Origin: Nemophila menziesii
Lineage: Eukaryota > Streptophyta > Magnoliopsida > Boraginales > Hydrophyllaceae
DNA length: 64,000 nt
Assembly: GCA_029959085.1 (NCBI GenBank)
Contig: JARWIR010000001.1
Coordinates: forward strand, 22,373,730-22,437,729
Direction: 5' to 3'
Below the pieces are notes generated by a model that did not search any database, had not been told where the DNA came from, and was given only the letters and a program-made list of their open reading frames with translations. Both the position numbers and the translations under genes were made by a program. Positions 46,176 through 56,137 of this stretch are shown piece after piece (the first letter of the stretch is position 1; each line of letters starts with the position of its first letter).

Positions 46176-47655
46176 TCAAAAATTAAACTAATGAACAATT
46201 AAATAAAAAAATAATTGAAAAAGAAGTTAAAAATGCAAAATAGGAATCAGGGCCCAACAAGGCCCTAGGCCCAGATTGATACATAGGAAATTTTTATTGA
46301 CAAAATATAAGGATATCATTAAACTTGATGTCATCAAAGTAATTAATAATTTCTGGCTTAATAATAGAAGTTTGAAAGAAATTAAGAATACAATTGTATC
46401 ACTTATTTTAAAAGTTAACAAACCTGTTAACCTAAAACAATACAGACCAATAAGTTGTTGCAACTTTATTTATAAAATAACTACAAAAAATAAGTAAATA
46501 GATTACAACCATATATGCAATCATTGGTGGATAATAACTAATCTGCCTTCATAACCAAAAGGTTTATACAAGAGAACATTATGAGTGCACATAAAATGGT
46601 CATATATATCAAAAGAAAGAAAAACACTAAAAAAATACTATGTAGTTGTTAAGGCTGATATGAAGAAAGCCTATGAACACATATAATAGGATTTTATGAA
46701 AGACCTAATGCTAAAAATGGAATTTGATGAAAATTGAGCTATAAAAATAATGGAATGTGTAATCTCAGTTACCTATTCTGTTAATATTAATGGAGAAGCA
46801 CATATGGTGGAATCTTTAACTAGAGGAGTTAGATAGGGGGAACTACTATCCCCCTCCCCGTTTAAATAATATCACAATTTAAATACACTAGTACAAGAGA
46901 AAATAGAAAAGGGAGAAATTAAAGTTATACAAATTAGTAAACAGTGTCCCAAAATCACAAATCTACTTTTTCCAGATGATATGATTTTCTATTTAAATGC
47001 TGATAACTTAGAGATTGAAACTTTCAAAGATATAATAAGCAAATACAAACAAGCTACAAGCCTCACACTCAATTTGAATAAATGTGGGGCAATGTATAGT
47101 CCAGATACAGCAGAAATTATTAAATATATGATATCAAAAAGGCTTAATATAGAAATTGTACAAAAGCTAGAGAACTACATAGGATTACCTAATGAGTGGG
47201 GAAGAGTAAAATCAAAGGACCTATGATTTACAATTGGTAATATACTAAAAAAATGGAAAACACTATAAGTATATACCTATCAACTGGATGGAAAGAAACA
47301 TTAATAGAAGTTATTCTTCAGGTCCTACACAATTATATATCATCTTACTTTATTCCCTTATATATATGTGAGACAATACACCAAATTTTGGAATAATTCT
47401 AGTGGGGTGAAAAAAACCAAAAGAAAATATATTGGTGTGAATAGAAAAAAATTAACTAAATCTAAGTATGAAGAGGGACTAGGTTTTAGATACTTACACC
47501 TTATGATTCTAGCACTACTAAAAACTGAAATCCGGGAAGGGAATTTGTATATAGACTATATTGGGGTTCCATTTGTGTCAAGGAAACATTTAATAATGGA
47601 ATATATACCACTTGTTAGAAAGTACATTGTAAGATCGATCAATAGATTTTAAAAT
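46176..47655 (+). pseudogene. Highly decayed LINE reverse transcriptase
   Basis: Plus-strand pieces in broken frames: 'SGPNKALGPD' (46245), 'NTIVSLILKVNKPV..K.YRPISCCNFIYKI' (46388-46480), 'VKADMKKAYEHI' (46650), 'GVR.GELLSP' (46830), 'LLFPDDMIFY' (46966-46995, the YADD site changed to PDD), then the thumb to 47220 and scattered downstream coding to 47650. Many stops, very AT-rich: an old insertion. Confidence 0.75.
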
Positions 47656-47829
47656 AGTTATCGTTTATCAGTGATCGGAATAGATTATATAATTATTTAA
47701 AGAGAACAACAATATATGCTCTACTATTAGAAACAAAAGTAGTTCGTCAGGATATGACATATTTGTTGAGATCATTGTGAGTAATGTGTAAACTATGCTT
47801 TCTGGAATATCAATTTTGGTTCGTTTTTC

Positions 47830-48765
47830 ATGATGATTTCTTTTTTTAAAATCGAATAACATTATATTAGATTTAGTCCCAAAAATTATCCAATGCTTTT
47901 AGCATTGTGGTCATTACGAAGCAATTTTGCAAATGGGGTGATTATTTCTAATCTAAGCCAAACAAATTGTTCTAAACCTTTGTTTAGCTGCCCAATCAGC
48001 AACAAAGTTCTTACTCTTTTAACAAGAGAGAACTTAAGTCTTTGAGTGATGAAACACTCTATAATATCCCTAATCAAATGAAAAATAGTTTGAGGGATTT
48101 TTACATTTGTACACACTATATAATTTATTACAATTGAACTATCACTCTCTATAGTAATTGTTCCCACTTGAAAACGAGAAGCAATTTTGCAAGCTTGATA
48201 GACTCCAAGAGTTTCAGCTTTCATAGGTGACAATACTCCCCTGCGTCTAGCATTTCCATCCAAAAAAATTCCATTAGGTCCCTGATAATACAAGAAGCAT
48301 AAGAGTTCATAAGCCGCATTTGTATTGATTTTAACCTCTCCAACGGGTGGAGGGGTCCACCCAGTTTTGGATAAATTTTGAGCTGAATTGCTCCTAACAC
48401 GACTCATAATATCAACTGTATCATTCCCTTTACTAATGACAATTGCCTTTGTATTATGCATAGTACAACTATGTGTATGTGAGTCCTCATAGACCTTAAA
48501 ATTAGCTAATATATACTCATCACAGGTCTTTACAATAATTCCTATAGTAGGGATAGGGTCAGGTATCTTATTTCTAAACACACTATTGTTCCTTTTTTTC
48601 CATATAGTTATATAAATCAAACCACATTTGCAGTTAATTCAGCAGTACAATTATTTTTATCAGGCTTGGATTTCATATAATCTATAAGAAAGGTCAATCA
48701 ACTCAATTATAGAATTAGTAGAGCCATTACGAGGAAGGTCACCCACTAGTTTCTTGAATCTTTTT
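47830..48765 (-). pseudogene. LINE 3' fragment with RNase H-like RVT_3 domain
   Basis: The minus-strand frame 48620-47886 (244 codons) ends an L1-like polyprotein: 'IWKKRNNSVFRNK' linker, then an RNase H-like domain with 'GWTPPPVGEVKINTNAAY', 'SPMKAETLGVYQA' and 'ITIESDSS'. The first catalytic Asp of the usual 'N.D' strand appears as Asn ('KINTNAA'), so activity is unlikely. Decayed linker sequence extends to ~48720. Shortened by a frame change near the C-terminus. Confidence 0.7.
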
Positions 48766-48948
48766 TTTAATGCATGGGTGTCTTGGCCAGCTTTCGCGCA
48801 CCACGACTATATCCATGGAAAATAATACACACCTCCCCATGCATATTCCCAGGTAAATCGGAACTAGGTTACTCATGTTCAGGTTGAGATCCGGACCATG
48901 TACCTCTTGCTTTACCCCCATTTAAGGGTTGGAGAAATAGCAAGGTTC
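48761..48948 (-). mobile_element. Au-like SINE, copy 1 (minus strand)
   Basis: Read on the minus strand, it ends '...CGTGGTGCGCGAAAGCTGGC' followed by a run of A, the 3' signature of plant Au SINEs. The head contains a B-box-like 'GGTCCGGATC'. Copies at 49240 and 49758 align with it. Confidence 0.7.
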
Positions 48949-48951
48949 TTA

Positions 48952-49177
48952 GGGTCCGTTTGGAAGTGCTTATTTCAGAGTAGAAAAGCGCTTTTAGTAT
49001 AAAATTTGTAATTTGAAAAATTATTTAAAAAAATATTGAAATCTAGAATCACTTTGAGTGCTTTTTTTAAGAAGCACATATTTGGTGCTTCTCATAAAAG
49101 TGTTTTTGAGGGTCTAAACACTCTAAAAGTTCTAGAAGTACTTTTAAGTGATTTTTCACAAAAGCACTTCCGGGCAC
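48952..49177. mobile_element. Tourist-like MITE (PIF/Harbinger), TSD 'tta'
   Basis: Ends: left 'GGGTCCGTTTGGAAGTGC'; inverted right 'GTGCCCGGAAGTGC'. TTA lies on both sides (48949-48951, 49178-49180). 226 bp, AT-rich, with inverted 'agaagcac/gtgcttct' inside (49070-49100). Non-coding. It abuts the head of SINE copy 1. Confidence 0.6.
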
Positions 49178-49239
49178 TTATACTATTGTACTACTAAGTA
49201 GTAGTAGGGTAAGCATATCCCGGGTTAGTACCAGGTTTA

Positions 49240-49352
49240 AGTTTTTTTTTATAAGTGGGTTCTGGGCTAGCTTTCGCACACTCAACTAGTCCCGCGGAGA
49301 ATATGCTCGCCCTCCCCAAGCATACCCCTAGGCACGTCAGAACTAGGTGTTT
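49240..49352 (-). mobile_element. Au-like SINE, copy 2 (3' part)
   Basis: 'gggctagctttcgcacactc' and 'agaactagg' align with copies 1 and 3. The head with the pol III boxes is missing. T-run at the left edge. Confidence 0.6.
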
Positions 49353-49757
49353 TGAGAGGGATACGTGGGTTTAAGTTTTTGTTAACCCTATAATGTAACA
49401 TTTCAGGTTGGGGTTTGAAAAATCTAGCTTGGGTTTTTTATACTTAATCCACTCAGATTCAACTGACCGGGTTGACTAAAGTTACACACCAAATTTACTC
49501 GGGTTTGTTTGTATTATAAATTATTTTTTATAACTTTTTTTTATTAAATTAGATACATCTTACCTAATCTATATAATATTTATTTTTCACTTATTTGTAG
49601 AAGATAGAGACAAACTCAAGGGAGAATTTATGCTTTAAATTGAGAACCCATCCGTATACTTTAATCTTGTAATCTTGTCCTTATAACTAGTCTATACAAA
49701 TTTGATCAAATAAATTACTAAAAAATTACAAGGAAAATCTCATACTTCTATACATGA

Positions 49758-50016
49758 TTTTTTTTTTTTTTTGATGTATGGGTGTCCGGGCCAGCTTACG
49801 CGCACCACGACTATTTCCATAGGAAATATACACGCCTCCTCATGCATACTCCCATTTAATGAGAACTAGGTTACCCATGTTCAGGGAGGGGACTCGAACC
49901 TGACACCTCTTGCTTACCCCCTTTAAGGGCTCAAGAAATAACAAGACTGAGGGGGTTCGAACCCTGTACCTCCAGTTGAAAGACAGAGTCTTGGCCATTG
50001 AGCTAGTATCAATGGT
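49758..50016 (-). mobile_element. Au-like SINE, copy 3, with an extra tRNA-like head
   Basis: T-run 49758-49772 (poly(A) on minus), then the Au 3' signature 'ccgggccagcttacgcgcac'. The B box on minus is 'GGTTCGAGTCCC' (near 49890). A second B-box 'GGTTCGAACCC' at ~49955 and an A-box-like 'TAGCTCAATGG' at ~50000 lie further out, so two pol III promoter heads are stacked. Confidence 0.65.
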
Positions 50017-50242
50017 TTACATGATTATTTTTTATTATAACAAGTCGGGTTGCCAGGTCTAACCCAACATATTTTAAAAATTACTAACCTGATACATGAT
50101 CCGCAATAGTCGATTTTTCTATTTTTATTTTTTAATTTGACATAAGTTTAATTTTTTTATCTGGGTTAATCCAATTTGGACCAGGTCGGGTTTCTTTTTT
50201 ATATCAAATTAGTTCGGTCAATGCTCTACCTTTGAGTAGTAG

Positions 50243-51521
50243 TCATTCTTATACTAATAAAATAACAATAGCCACTAACAAAAACTTTGGTCTTATTTAA
50301 ATATAAGATGAAAGTTGTGTTCACGTTGGGATTTTCTTTTTTTTGAACAATCACGTTAGGATTCGATTTTTTTTTTCTTTTGGACGCGTTGGGATTCGAT
50401 TGTGTGAACATTCTGTAATGTGTATCGAGGATATTTTATCAATTCAGACAAATAAGTTTAATGAGCTATCTTCGACAAAAAAAAAAAAGTATATGGTTGA
50501 TGGAACAATTAAATGGACAAACAAAGAGTAATAATAGTAGTGTTAAATTTAGCGTGCAGTGTTCTTTCAGACTTTGTTAGGGACAACTGCTATAAAGAGG
50601 GGAAATTCTTCAATGCAATAAACGGCTGCATTAATTGAAGAGAGAGAAAGAGGAGGGAAGTGATGTGGACAGCTGAACGAATGGAAACGTGCCAAATGGC
50701 GTATAAAAAGGGGAAGAGCCAATCAGAAGCAAACACATGCCGTATTCTTGTATTTGCAAAATAGTCCTTTAACTGATTTTACAAAAATAACCTTTAATAC
50801 CATGTTATAATAAAGTTACTTTTAGCCTAGAGAGAGAGAGGAAGAGCATCTGCAGATGCGAATATTCTTAGAAACTCAATACTCCAGCTAAATTATTACC
50901 GGAATACTGAAAAGTAAAAGTTACAAAGAGAGTACAACCGAACCAAACTAATTTTTTTTTTTTTTTTTTTGACGGAGAACCAAACTAATTGTATAGAAGA
51001 AATTGTATAGAAAAGCCTATCACCTACTCACTACCACAACCACAACCAAACTAATTAAACTACCAAATGTACTAATTAAACTACCAAATGATCAAGAACT
51101 CTATATACCTGTCCAAAAAATAAAAAAATAAAAAAATAAAAAATCAAGAACTCTATAATAAGATAATTCTGAAGAATACATAATTTCGATTCTTTCTTTC
51201 TCTCTATTCTTTCTAAAAGAACTTTAACACCAAGTATTCTTTGAAATCCTAGTTTTTTCCAAAAATCTCATCAATTTCGGCATAATAATTTTACCATAAA
51301 CTTCTTAATTTTAATAGGGTAGTAGTGTTAGTACAAATAAGGCTTGAATTAATTGGTCCTTGCTCTTCAAGCGAGAAATTTGTGAAGTCATCTCAAACAT
51401 GGGCTTAACCACCGATAGAGGAGGTGGGTGGAAGGAAGATGGATGGACCAGAGAGTATGATAGATTAATTCCCTTAAATACCGTAATTTCAGAAGCAAGT
51501 TAGTGGGAGGATAAGATGTTG
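50243..51521. other. Intergenic DNA left of the CACTA element
   Basis: No recognisable gene. 50560-50760 is less AT-rich, with 'ctataaaga' (50591) and 'cgtataaaaagg' (50699) TATA-like words, and could be a promoter without an identifiable gene. A tiny retroposon insertion sits at 50954-50977. 51340-51520 continues, after the CACTA insertion, at 58490. Confidence 0.35.
50954..50977 (-). mobile_element. Hyper-truncated poly(A) retroposon insertion
   Basis: 17 T followed by 'gacggag' sits between two perfect 13-bp repeats 'aaccaaactaatt' (50941-50953 and 50978-50990). On the minus strand this is a 7-bp element end plus poly(A), flanked by a target-site duplication. Confidence 0.65.
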
Positions 51522-51559
51522 CACTACTAGATTCGCGCTGTTTACCCACGAAATATTAG

Positions 51560-51800
51560 CGACGACTCGTAATTCGCCGCTAAGTTTTTAAAATTAGCGA
51601 CGACAAAATCTTACCGGCGAAGAAATTGGCGTCGTTAATTAGCGACAAACAAATTCGTCGCTACTTAATTGATTTTCGCCGCTGATTCTTTTTTAGTTAT
51701 TTTTGAATTTTTTTTAATCGCTGATCTGTCGTCGTTATTTTGTAGATTTAGCGACGACACATCTTTGTTTAACGACAACCCGTATTTCGTCGCTAATCTA
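51560..51800. repeat. Left subterminal repeats of the CACTA element
   Basis: At least six copies of 'tagcgacgac' or its inverse 'gtcgtcgcta'/'cgtcgcta' occur in 240 bp. Such motifs are the binding sites of TNPA-type proteins in En/Spm relatives. Confidence 0.8.
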
Positions 51801-52555
51801 AAATCCTATTTAATGGAGACAGCAGGTTTTTAACACACAAAACACCTAAAATAATCCTCCAATTTTCTCCCAAAAACACAACTAAATTCTTTTTTTTTTT
51901 AAATTTGTAATTGCTTCTCCACTTCATCTTGCATCATTCTAGGTTCAATAATCAAGGTGGGGCTCCATTAATATCAACTTTCATCACACAATTTAAGGTA
52001 ATAATTGCATGAAATTCACCTTTTAATTTTAATTTTTTATTTATTTCTAATTGTGTTTTATTCTTTCTATATGGTTTGATTAGGTGAATTAATACAATTT
52101 CTTGGTGGGGAATTAACATCACTCTTCAATTTATCCATCCAATTCAAGGTATTTCCATTAAATTTCATGCTTTTTAATTTTTTTATTTATTTGATTATAT
52201 TAGCAAGTTGATATAACATATGATTAGGTTAATGAATTAAATATTTGTTGGTTGATTATGCATGTGTTGTGTGAATTTATATTTTGTGCTCATATATTTT
52301 TACTTGTTTATTTACTTGTTTTTTTTTATATATTCATTCATTTAATGGTTTGTAATATTTATTCATTTAATGGTTTGTAATTTATATTTATTCAATGGTT
52401 TGTAATATTTATTCATTCAATGAGTTTGTAATTTTTTTTATTTTGTTTATTGTGTTGTAATTTTTATTTATTTTATTTATTGGGTTGTAATAATTATGTA
52501 TTTTATTTTTTTATATGAATGTAGTCGCATAGTTTAATCAAATTGTTGTTAAGAG

Positions 52556-53277
52556 ATGGCATCGAGTTCGGACATGAGTATCGATAAGAGTTGGATCGAA
52601 TCGACGAATTTGTTCAATGGAGAATATATTTTTGGGGTTTTTAAGTTTATCGAGTTTGCTAAGAAAAGTAGAGGTTATACCGGTTACTTGTCTTGCCCGT
52701 GTAAGAAGTGTAATGATTTCTGTCGATTAAAAACCGATGTTGTTATGGCCCACCTTCTAAAAGAGGGGTTTAACCATGATTATAAGGTTTGGACAAAAAG
52801 TGGTACAAAAAGTCTGAATCGAGGCCAGAACATGGGGTAACCTTTATCAACACATCAAACTTTGAGTGGGCCGACGAACCATACGTTTTAGCATCGCAGG
52901 CCAAGAAAGTGTTTTACATCGACGAGATTAGTTCAAAGAAATCAGTGAAAGGGTGGAAAGCCGTTTGGGAAATAAACGATCGACATGGATGGAGTCCTGA
53001 GTTATGGGGTTCCGAATCACTCCCTACTGGAAATGAGAGAATCAGCATACCATTGGATAACACGAGGAATGAGAACATCATCATACCTTTGGCATCCACC
53101 GAGGAGATCGAGATTGACCCTGCTCATTTTTTTATTGAATTGTCTTTTCATACGGTTATTGATGAAAATGAGGAAATTCATGATTACACCTTGGATGAAT
53201 ACGGTGATGAAGAAGAACCTATAGAGGTTGATAGCGATGATGAACCCACAGTTATTAGTGGATATGATACTGATTAG
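52556..53277 (+). pseudogene. TNPD-type transposase gene with its core deleted
   Basis: The first frame (52556-52840) starts at an ATG and encodes the transposase-associated domain (PF13963-like: 'SWI', 'FIEFA', 'CPCKKCNDFC', 'HLLKEGF'). From ~52795 a different frame encodes the DUF4216-like C-terminal part ('WY', 'FEWADEPYVLASQAKKVFYIDE') and an acidic tail ending at 53275-53277. The TNP2 (PF02992) catalytic core that should lie between, normally over a kilobase, is absent. The join (about 52788-52805) lies in a short repeat 'ggacaaaaag.ggtacaaaaag' and is out of frame. No functional transposase is expected. Confidence 0.8.
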
Positions 53278-53355
53278 GCTTTTTTTTATTTTAGTTTATT
53301 TGTATTAAAACTTTTTGTTGGTTTTTGGATATCAGTTTGGATTTGAACACATAAG

Positions 53356-53587
53356 TTTGACTCTAACTGTTGACTAAACTTCTCAAACACTCAAGTTTGA
53401 CTCTAACTGTTGACTAAACACCTCAAACACTCAAGTTTGACTCTAACTGTTGACTAAACACCTCAAACACTCAAGTTTGACTCTAAACGTTGACTAAACA
53501 CCCAAAACACTCAAGTTTGACTCTAACTGTTACCTAAACACCCAAAACACTCAAGTTTGACTCTAACTGTTGACTAAACACCTCAAA
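53356..53587 (+). repeat. 40-bp tandem array, six copies, TTGAC-rich
   Basis: Units start at 53356, 53396, 53436, 53476, 53516 and 53556. Each holds 'tttgactctaactgttgact' followed by 'aaacacctcaaacactcaag'. Eleven TTGAC words (the W-box core) occur in 232 bp. It lies just 3' of the broken TNPD frame. Confidence 0.9.
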
Positions 53588-53689
53588 TTAGGAACATGAA
53601 AAGGAACAAGAAAAAAATAGAAAAAAAAAACAAGCAAGAAAGGGAAAGCTTCTAAAACTTTTTACAAAAAAAAAATTAAAAAAAAATAG

Positions 53690-53960
53690 CGACGACATTC
53701 AAAGGTTTCGCGACGACATTCAAAAGGAAATTCGTCGCTAATATATAATAAAAAATTTGATTGGTCAGCGTGGGCGGTCAAGTTTCCCGCCCACGAAAAT
53801 TAGCGACGAAATCCCTAAATTTAGCGACAAGTGGTCGTCGCTAACCCTTGACACGCAATGGTCGTGTGTACGTGGGGCGACACGTGTCTCCATTTAACGA
53901 CGATATCTCCAAATTAGCGATGACTTACGTGTCGTCGCTAATCTTTTTTTCTATAAAGCC
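53690..53960 (+). promoter_or_regulatory. Middle cluster of 'tagcgacgac' repeats and TATA box before the TNPA-like gene
   Basis: Repeated 'agcgacga' and 'gtcgtcgcta' words resemble both element ends. They are followed by TATAAA at 53952-53957, a leader with 'aaacacccaaaaacacac', and a donor 'CTAAG|GTAATG' at 54071. This is a plausible promoter whose activity could be controlled by the element's own TNPA-like protein. It could also be the left end of a second CACTA element fused into the first; no 'CACTA' terminus is present there. Confidence 0.55.
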
Positions 53961-54474
53961 CTAACCGAGCTCATTTCTGCCATAACAAACACCCAAAAAC
54001 ACACCCAAAAGCTCCATTTCTGCCATAGCCAAGCAATTTCGAGGAGTAACAACACCAAATCCAACGCTAAGGTAATGATTCCAGTCCAAATACACATTCT
54101 AATCTCTACTTTTTTTTATTTTTTCATTTTTAATTTCTAATTATTTTTTTTTGTATTTTTTTTGTATGATTCCTTCTTCTTGGCATGGATTCATGGACGA
54201 AATCTACACCATTTCTACGTAACTGGTTCTAATTTCCGGATCAAACTTGCAATTTTTTTTATTTTTTTTTGGGTTGAAAAAATTCATGATTGTTTGTATG
54301 ATTTGATTAATTCCGAGATTTATGTATATATTTCTGGGATGTTTGGTAATTTTTTTGTGTTAAAAAACAACATGTAATTGGACTTTGTTTAAAATTAGGG
54401 TTTTGATATGATTTTTGTATTTTTATTGTAATAGTTGGTGTGTTATTTTAATTTGATTGTGTTTTAAGATATAG

Positions 54475-54925
54475 GGACCTATTTGCAATATGTTTAATTT
54501 GTATGTTTAAGGCCTAAAATGCAATTTTATAAAAAAATGACTTTTTTTGCAATTTCATAAAAATAGGACTAAAATGAAATTTCATAAAAAATAGGACTAA
54601 AATGCAATTATATAAAAATTAGGACTAAAATGCAATTATATAGAAAATATGACTAAAATGCAATTAAAAAACGTAGGGACAAAAATGCAATTTTTAAAAA
54701 AAAATTGGACTTATTTGGAATTTTCTTATAAAATTTAGGATTAAGATGCAATTTTAAAATCAATTTGGACTTATTTGGAATTTTTAAAAAAATAGGACAA
54801 AAATGCAATTTTTAAGAAATTAGGACTTATTTGCAATTTTTTAAAAACGTGGACAAAAATGCAATTTAAAAAAAATGGACTTATTTGCAATTTTTAAATA
54901 ATTTGGACAAAAATGCAATTTAAAA
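54475..54925 (+). repeat. Degenerate ~25-35-bp tandem repeat in an intron
   Basis: Many copies of 'ggactaaaatgcaatt' or 'ggacttatttgcaattttt' separated by A/T runs. The array resumes at 55968-56090 on the other side of the nested hairpin element, so the insertion split it. Confidence 0.8.
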
Positions 54926-54930
54926 AAGAG

Positions 54931-55960
54931 CCAATTAGAGATTAATGCCTATTAAAAAACTTATTTAAAAAAAAGGTGCCTAGAATAAGATTTTTTATAG
55001 AAAAATGCCTCATCCCAAACTACCCTTATAATTAACAATTAAAAAAAAGAAAGTAGAAAAAAAACAAAACAAAAACTAATAATCACACGCGCGCGTCCGT
55101 GAAATTTTTTTTAAAATCGTCATAACTAATTCTAAAAAAATCATAAAAATAAAAAATTTATATATTTGGATAAAGCAAATTAATATTTACGTCTATGATT
55201 TTTTTCAGAATTTTTTGAATTTTTTGGTTTTTTGAATTTTTTTGAATTTTTTAATTCGCAGAAAATGGAATTCCATGTTTTAAACATGGAATACCATGTT
55301 TAAAACACGGAAACATGGAATTCCATGTTTTAAACATGAAATTCCATGTTTTGATATAAGGAATTTGTTTTCCGCAGACACGAAATTCACTGTTTAAAAC
55401 ATGGAATTCCATGTTCTGCGAATTAAAAAATTTAAAAAAATTTAAAAAAATCAAAAAATTCAGAAAATTCCGAAAAAAATCATAGACGTAAATATTAATT
55501 TGATTTATCCAAATATGATTTTTTTCGATTTTTCTAATTTTTTTTGAATTAGTTATAGCGATTTTAAAAAAAATTCACGGACGCGCGCGTGTGATGAAAT
55601 TAGTAGTAGGTGGTGGTGGTGGTGGTGGTGGTGGTGGAGGTGGAGGTGGTGATGGTTGTGGTGGCTGTAGTGGTGGTGGTGGTGGTTATGATGGTGGAGG
55701 CGGTGGTGGTGGTGGTGGTGGTGGTAGTGGTGGTGGAGGTGGTGGAAATACCCTATTATTTGTTTAAGATTTAAAAATAAATATTGTATTAAAAATAAAA
55801 TAATATATTTAATAATAAGGATAGTATAGGTATAAAAAATATAAAGGGGATGTTTTCTATAAATAATTGTTTTATTAGGCATTTATCTCTAAATAAGAAA
55901 ATTAGAGGCTTAAAAAAATGAAAGGCATCATTAAGGAGGCATTTATCTCTAATTACCTCT
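54931..55960. mobile_element. Hairpin-forming element, copy A, nested in the CACTA
   Basis: Terminal inverted repeats 'AATTAGAGATTAATGCC' (54933) and its inverse at 55938-55954, with subterminal homology extending inward. The interior is one long inverted repeat: 'cacacgcgcgcgtccgtgaa' (55083) faces 'ttcacggacgcgcgcgtgtg' (55574), with 'catggaattccatg' palindromes between (55262-55420). One flank carries a GGT microsatellite (55605-55745). Copy B is at 62422-63403. A possible TSD 'tttaaaaa' is too simple to be certain. No coding capacity. Confidence 0.8.
55605..55745 (+). repeat. (GGT)n-rich microsatellite
   Basis: Imperfect GGT repeats inside the hairpin element. The poly-His frame on the minus strand is a by-product. 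Confidence 0.9.
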
Positions 55961-56137
55961 TTAAAAAAAAAATTAGGACTTATTTGCAATTATTAAAAAA
56001 AATAAGGACAAAAATACAATTTTAAAAAAATTAGGGTTAATTTGCATTTTTATAAAATTTGGACTTATTTTCAATTTTATGAAATTATATAAAGACTAAA
56101 ATATAACTAGTAAATGACTAACTAGTAAATTTTATAG

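Larger units (their letters stand above)
49205..50234. mobile_element. hAT-like element with nested SINEs, duplication 'agtagtag'
   Basis: 8-bp direct repeat at 49197-49204 and 50235-50242. Ends 'TAGGGTAAGCAT' and, inverted, 'AAAGGTAGAGCAT' are only loosely matched. Subterminal 'cccgggtt' (49220) and 'ggtcgggtt' (50182) words resemble the GGGTT-rich hAT at 59128. It contains two SINE copies and no transposase. The repeat 'agtagtag' is low in complexity, so the edges are moderately certain. Confidence 0.45.

Noticed and set aside
43940..50016. Sequences like GGTTCGAATCCC as tRNA genes
   Set aside because: None has a full cloverleaf or acceptor stem. They are SINE heads or isolated B-box-like words.
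55553..55882. Histidine-rich open frame on minus (also 63041-63331)
   Set aside because: Translation of a GGT/ACC microsatellite inside the hairpin elements; no other protein-like feature.
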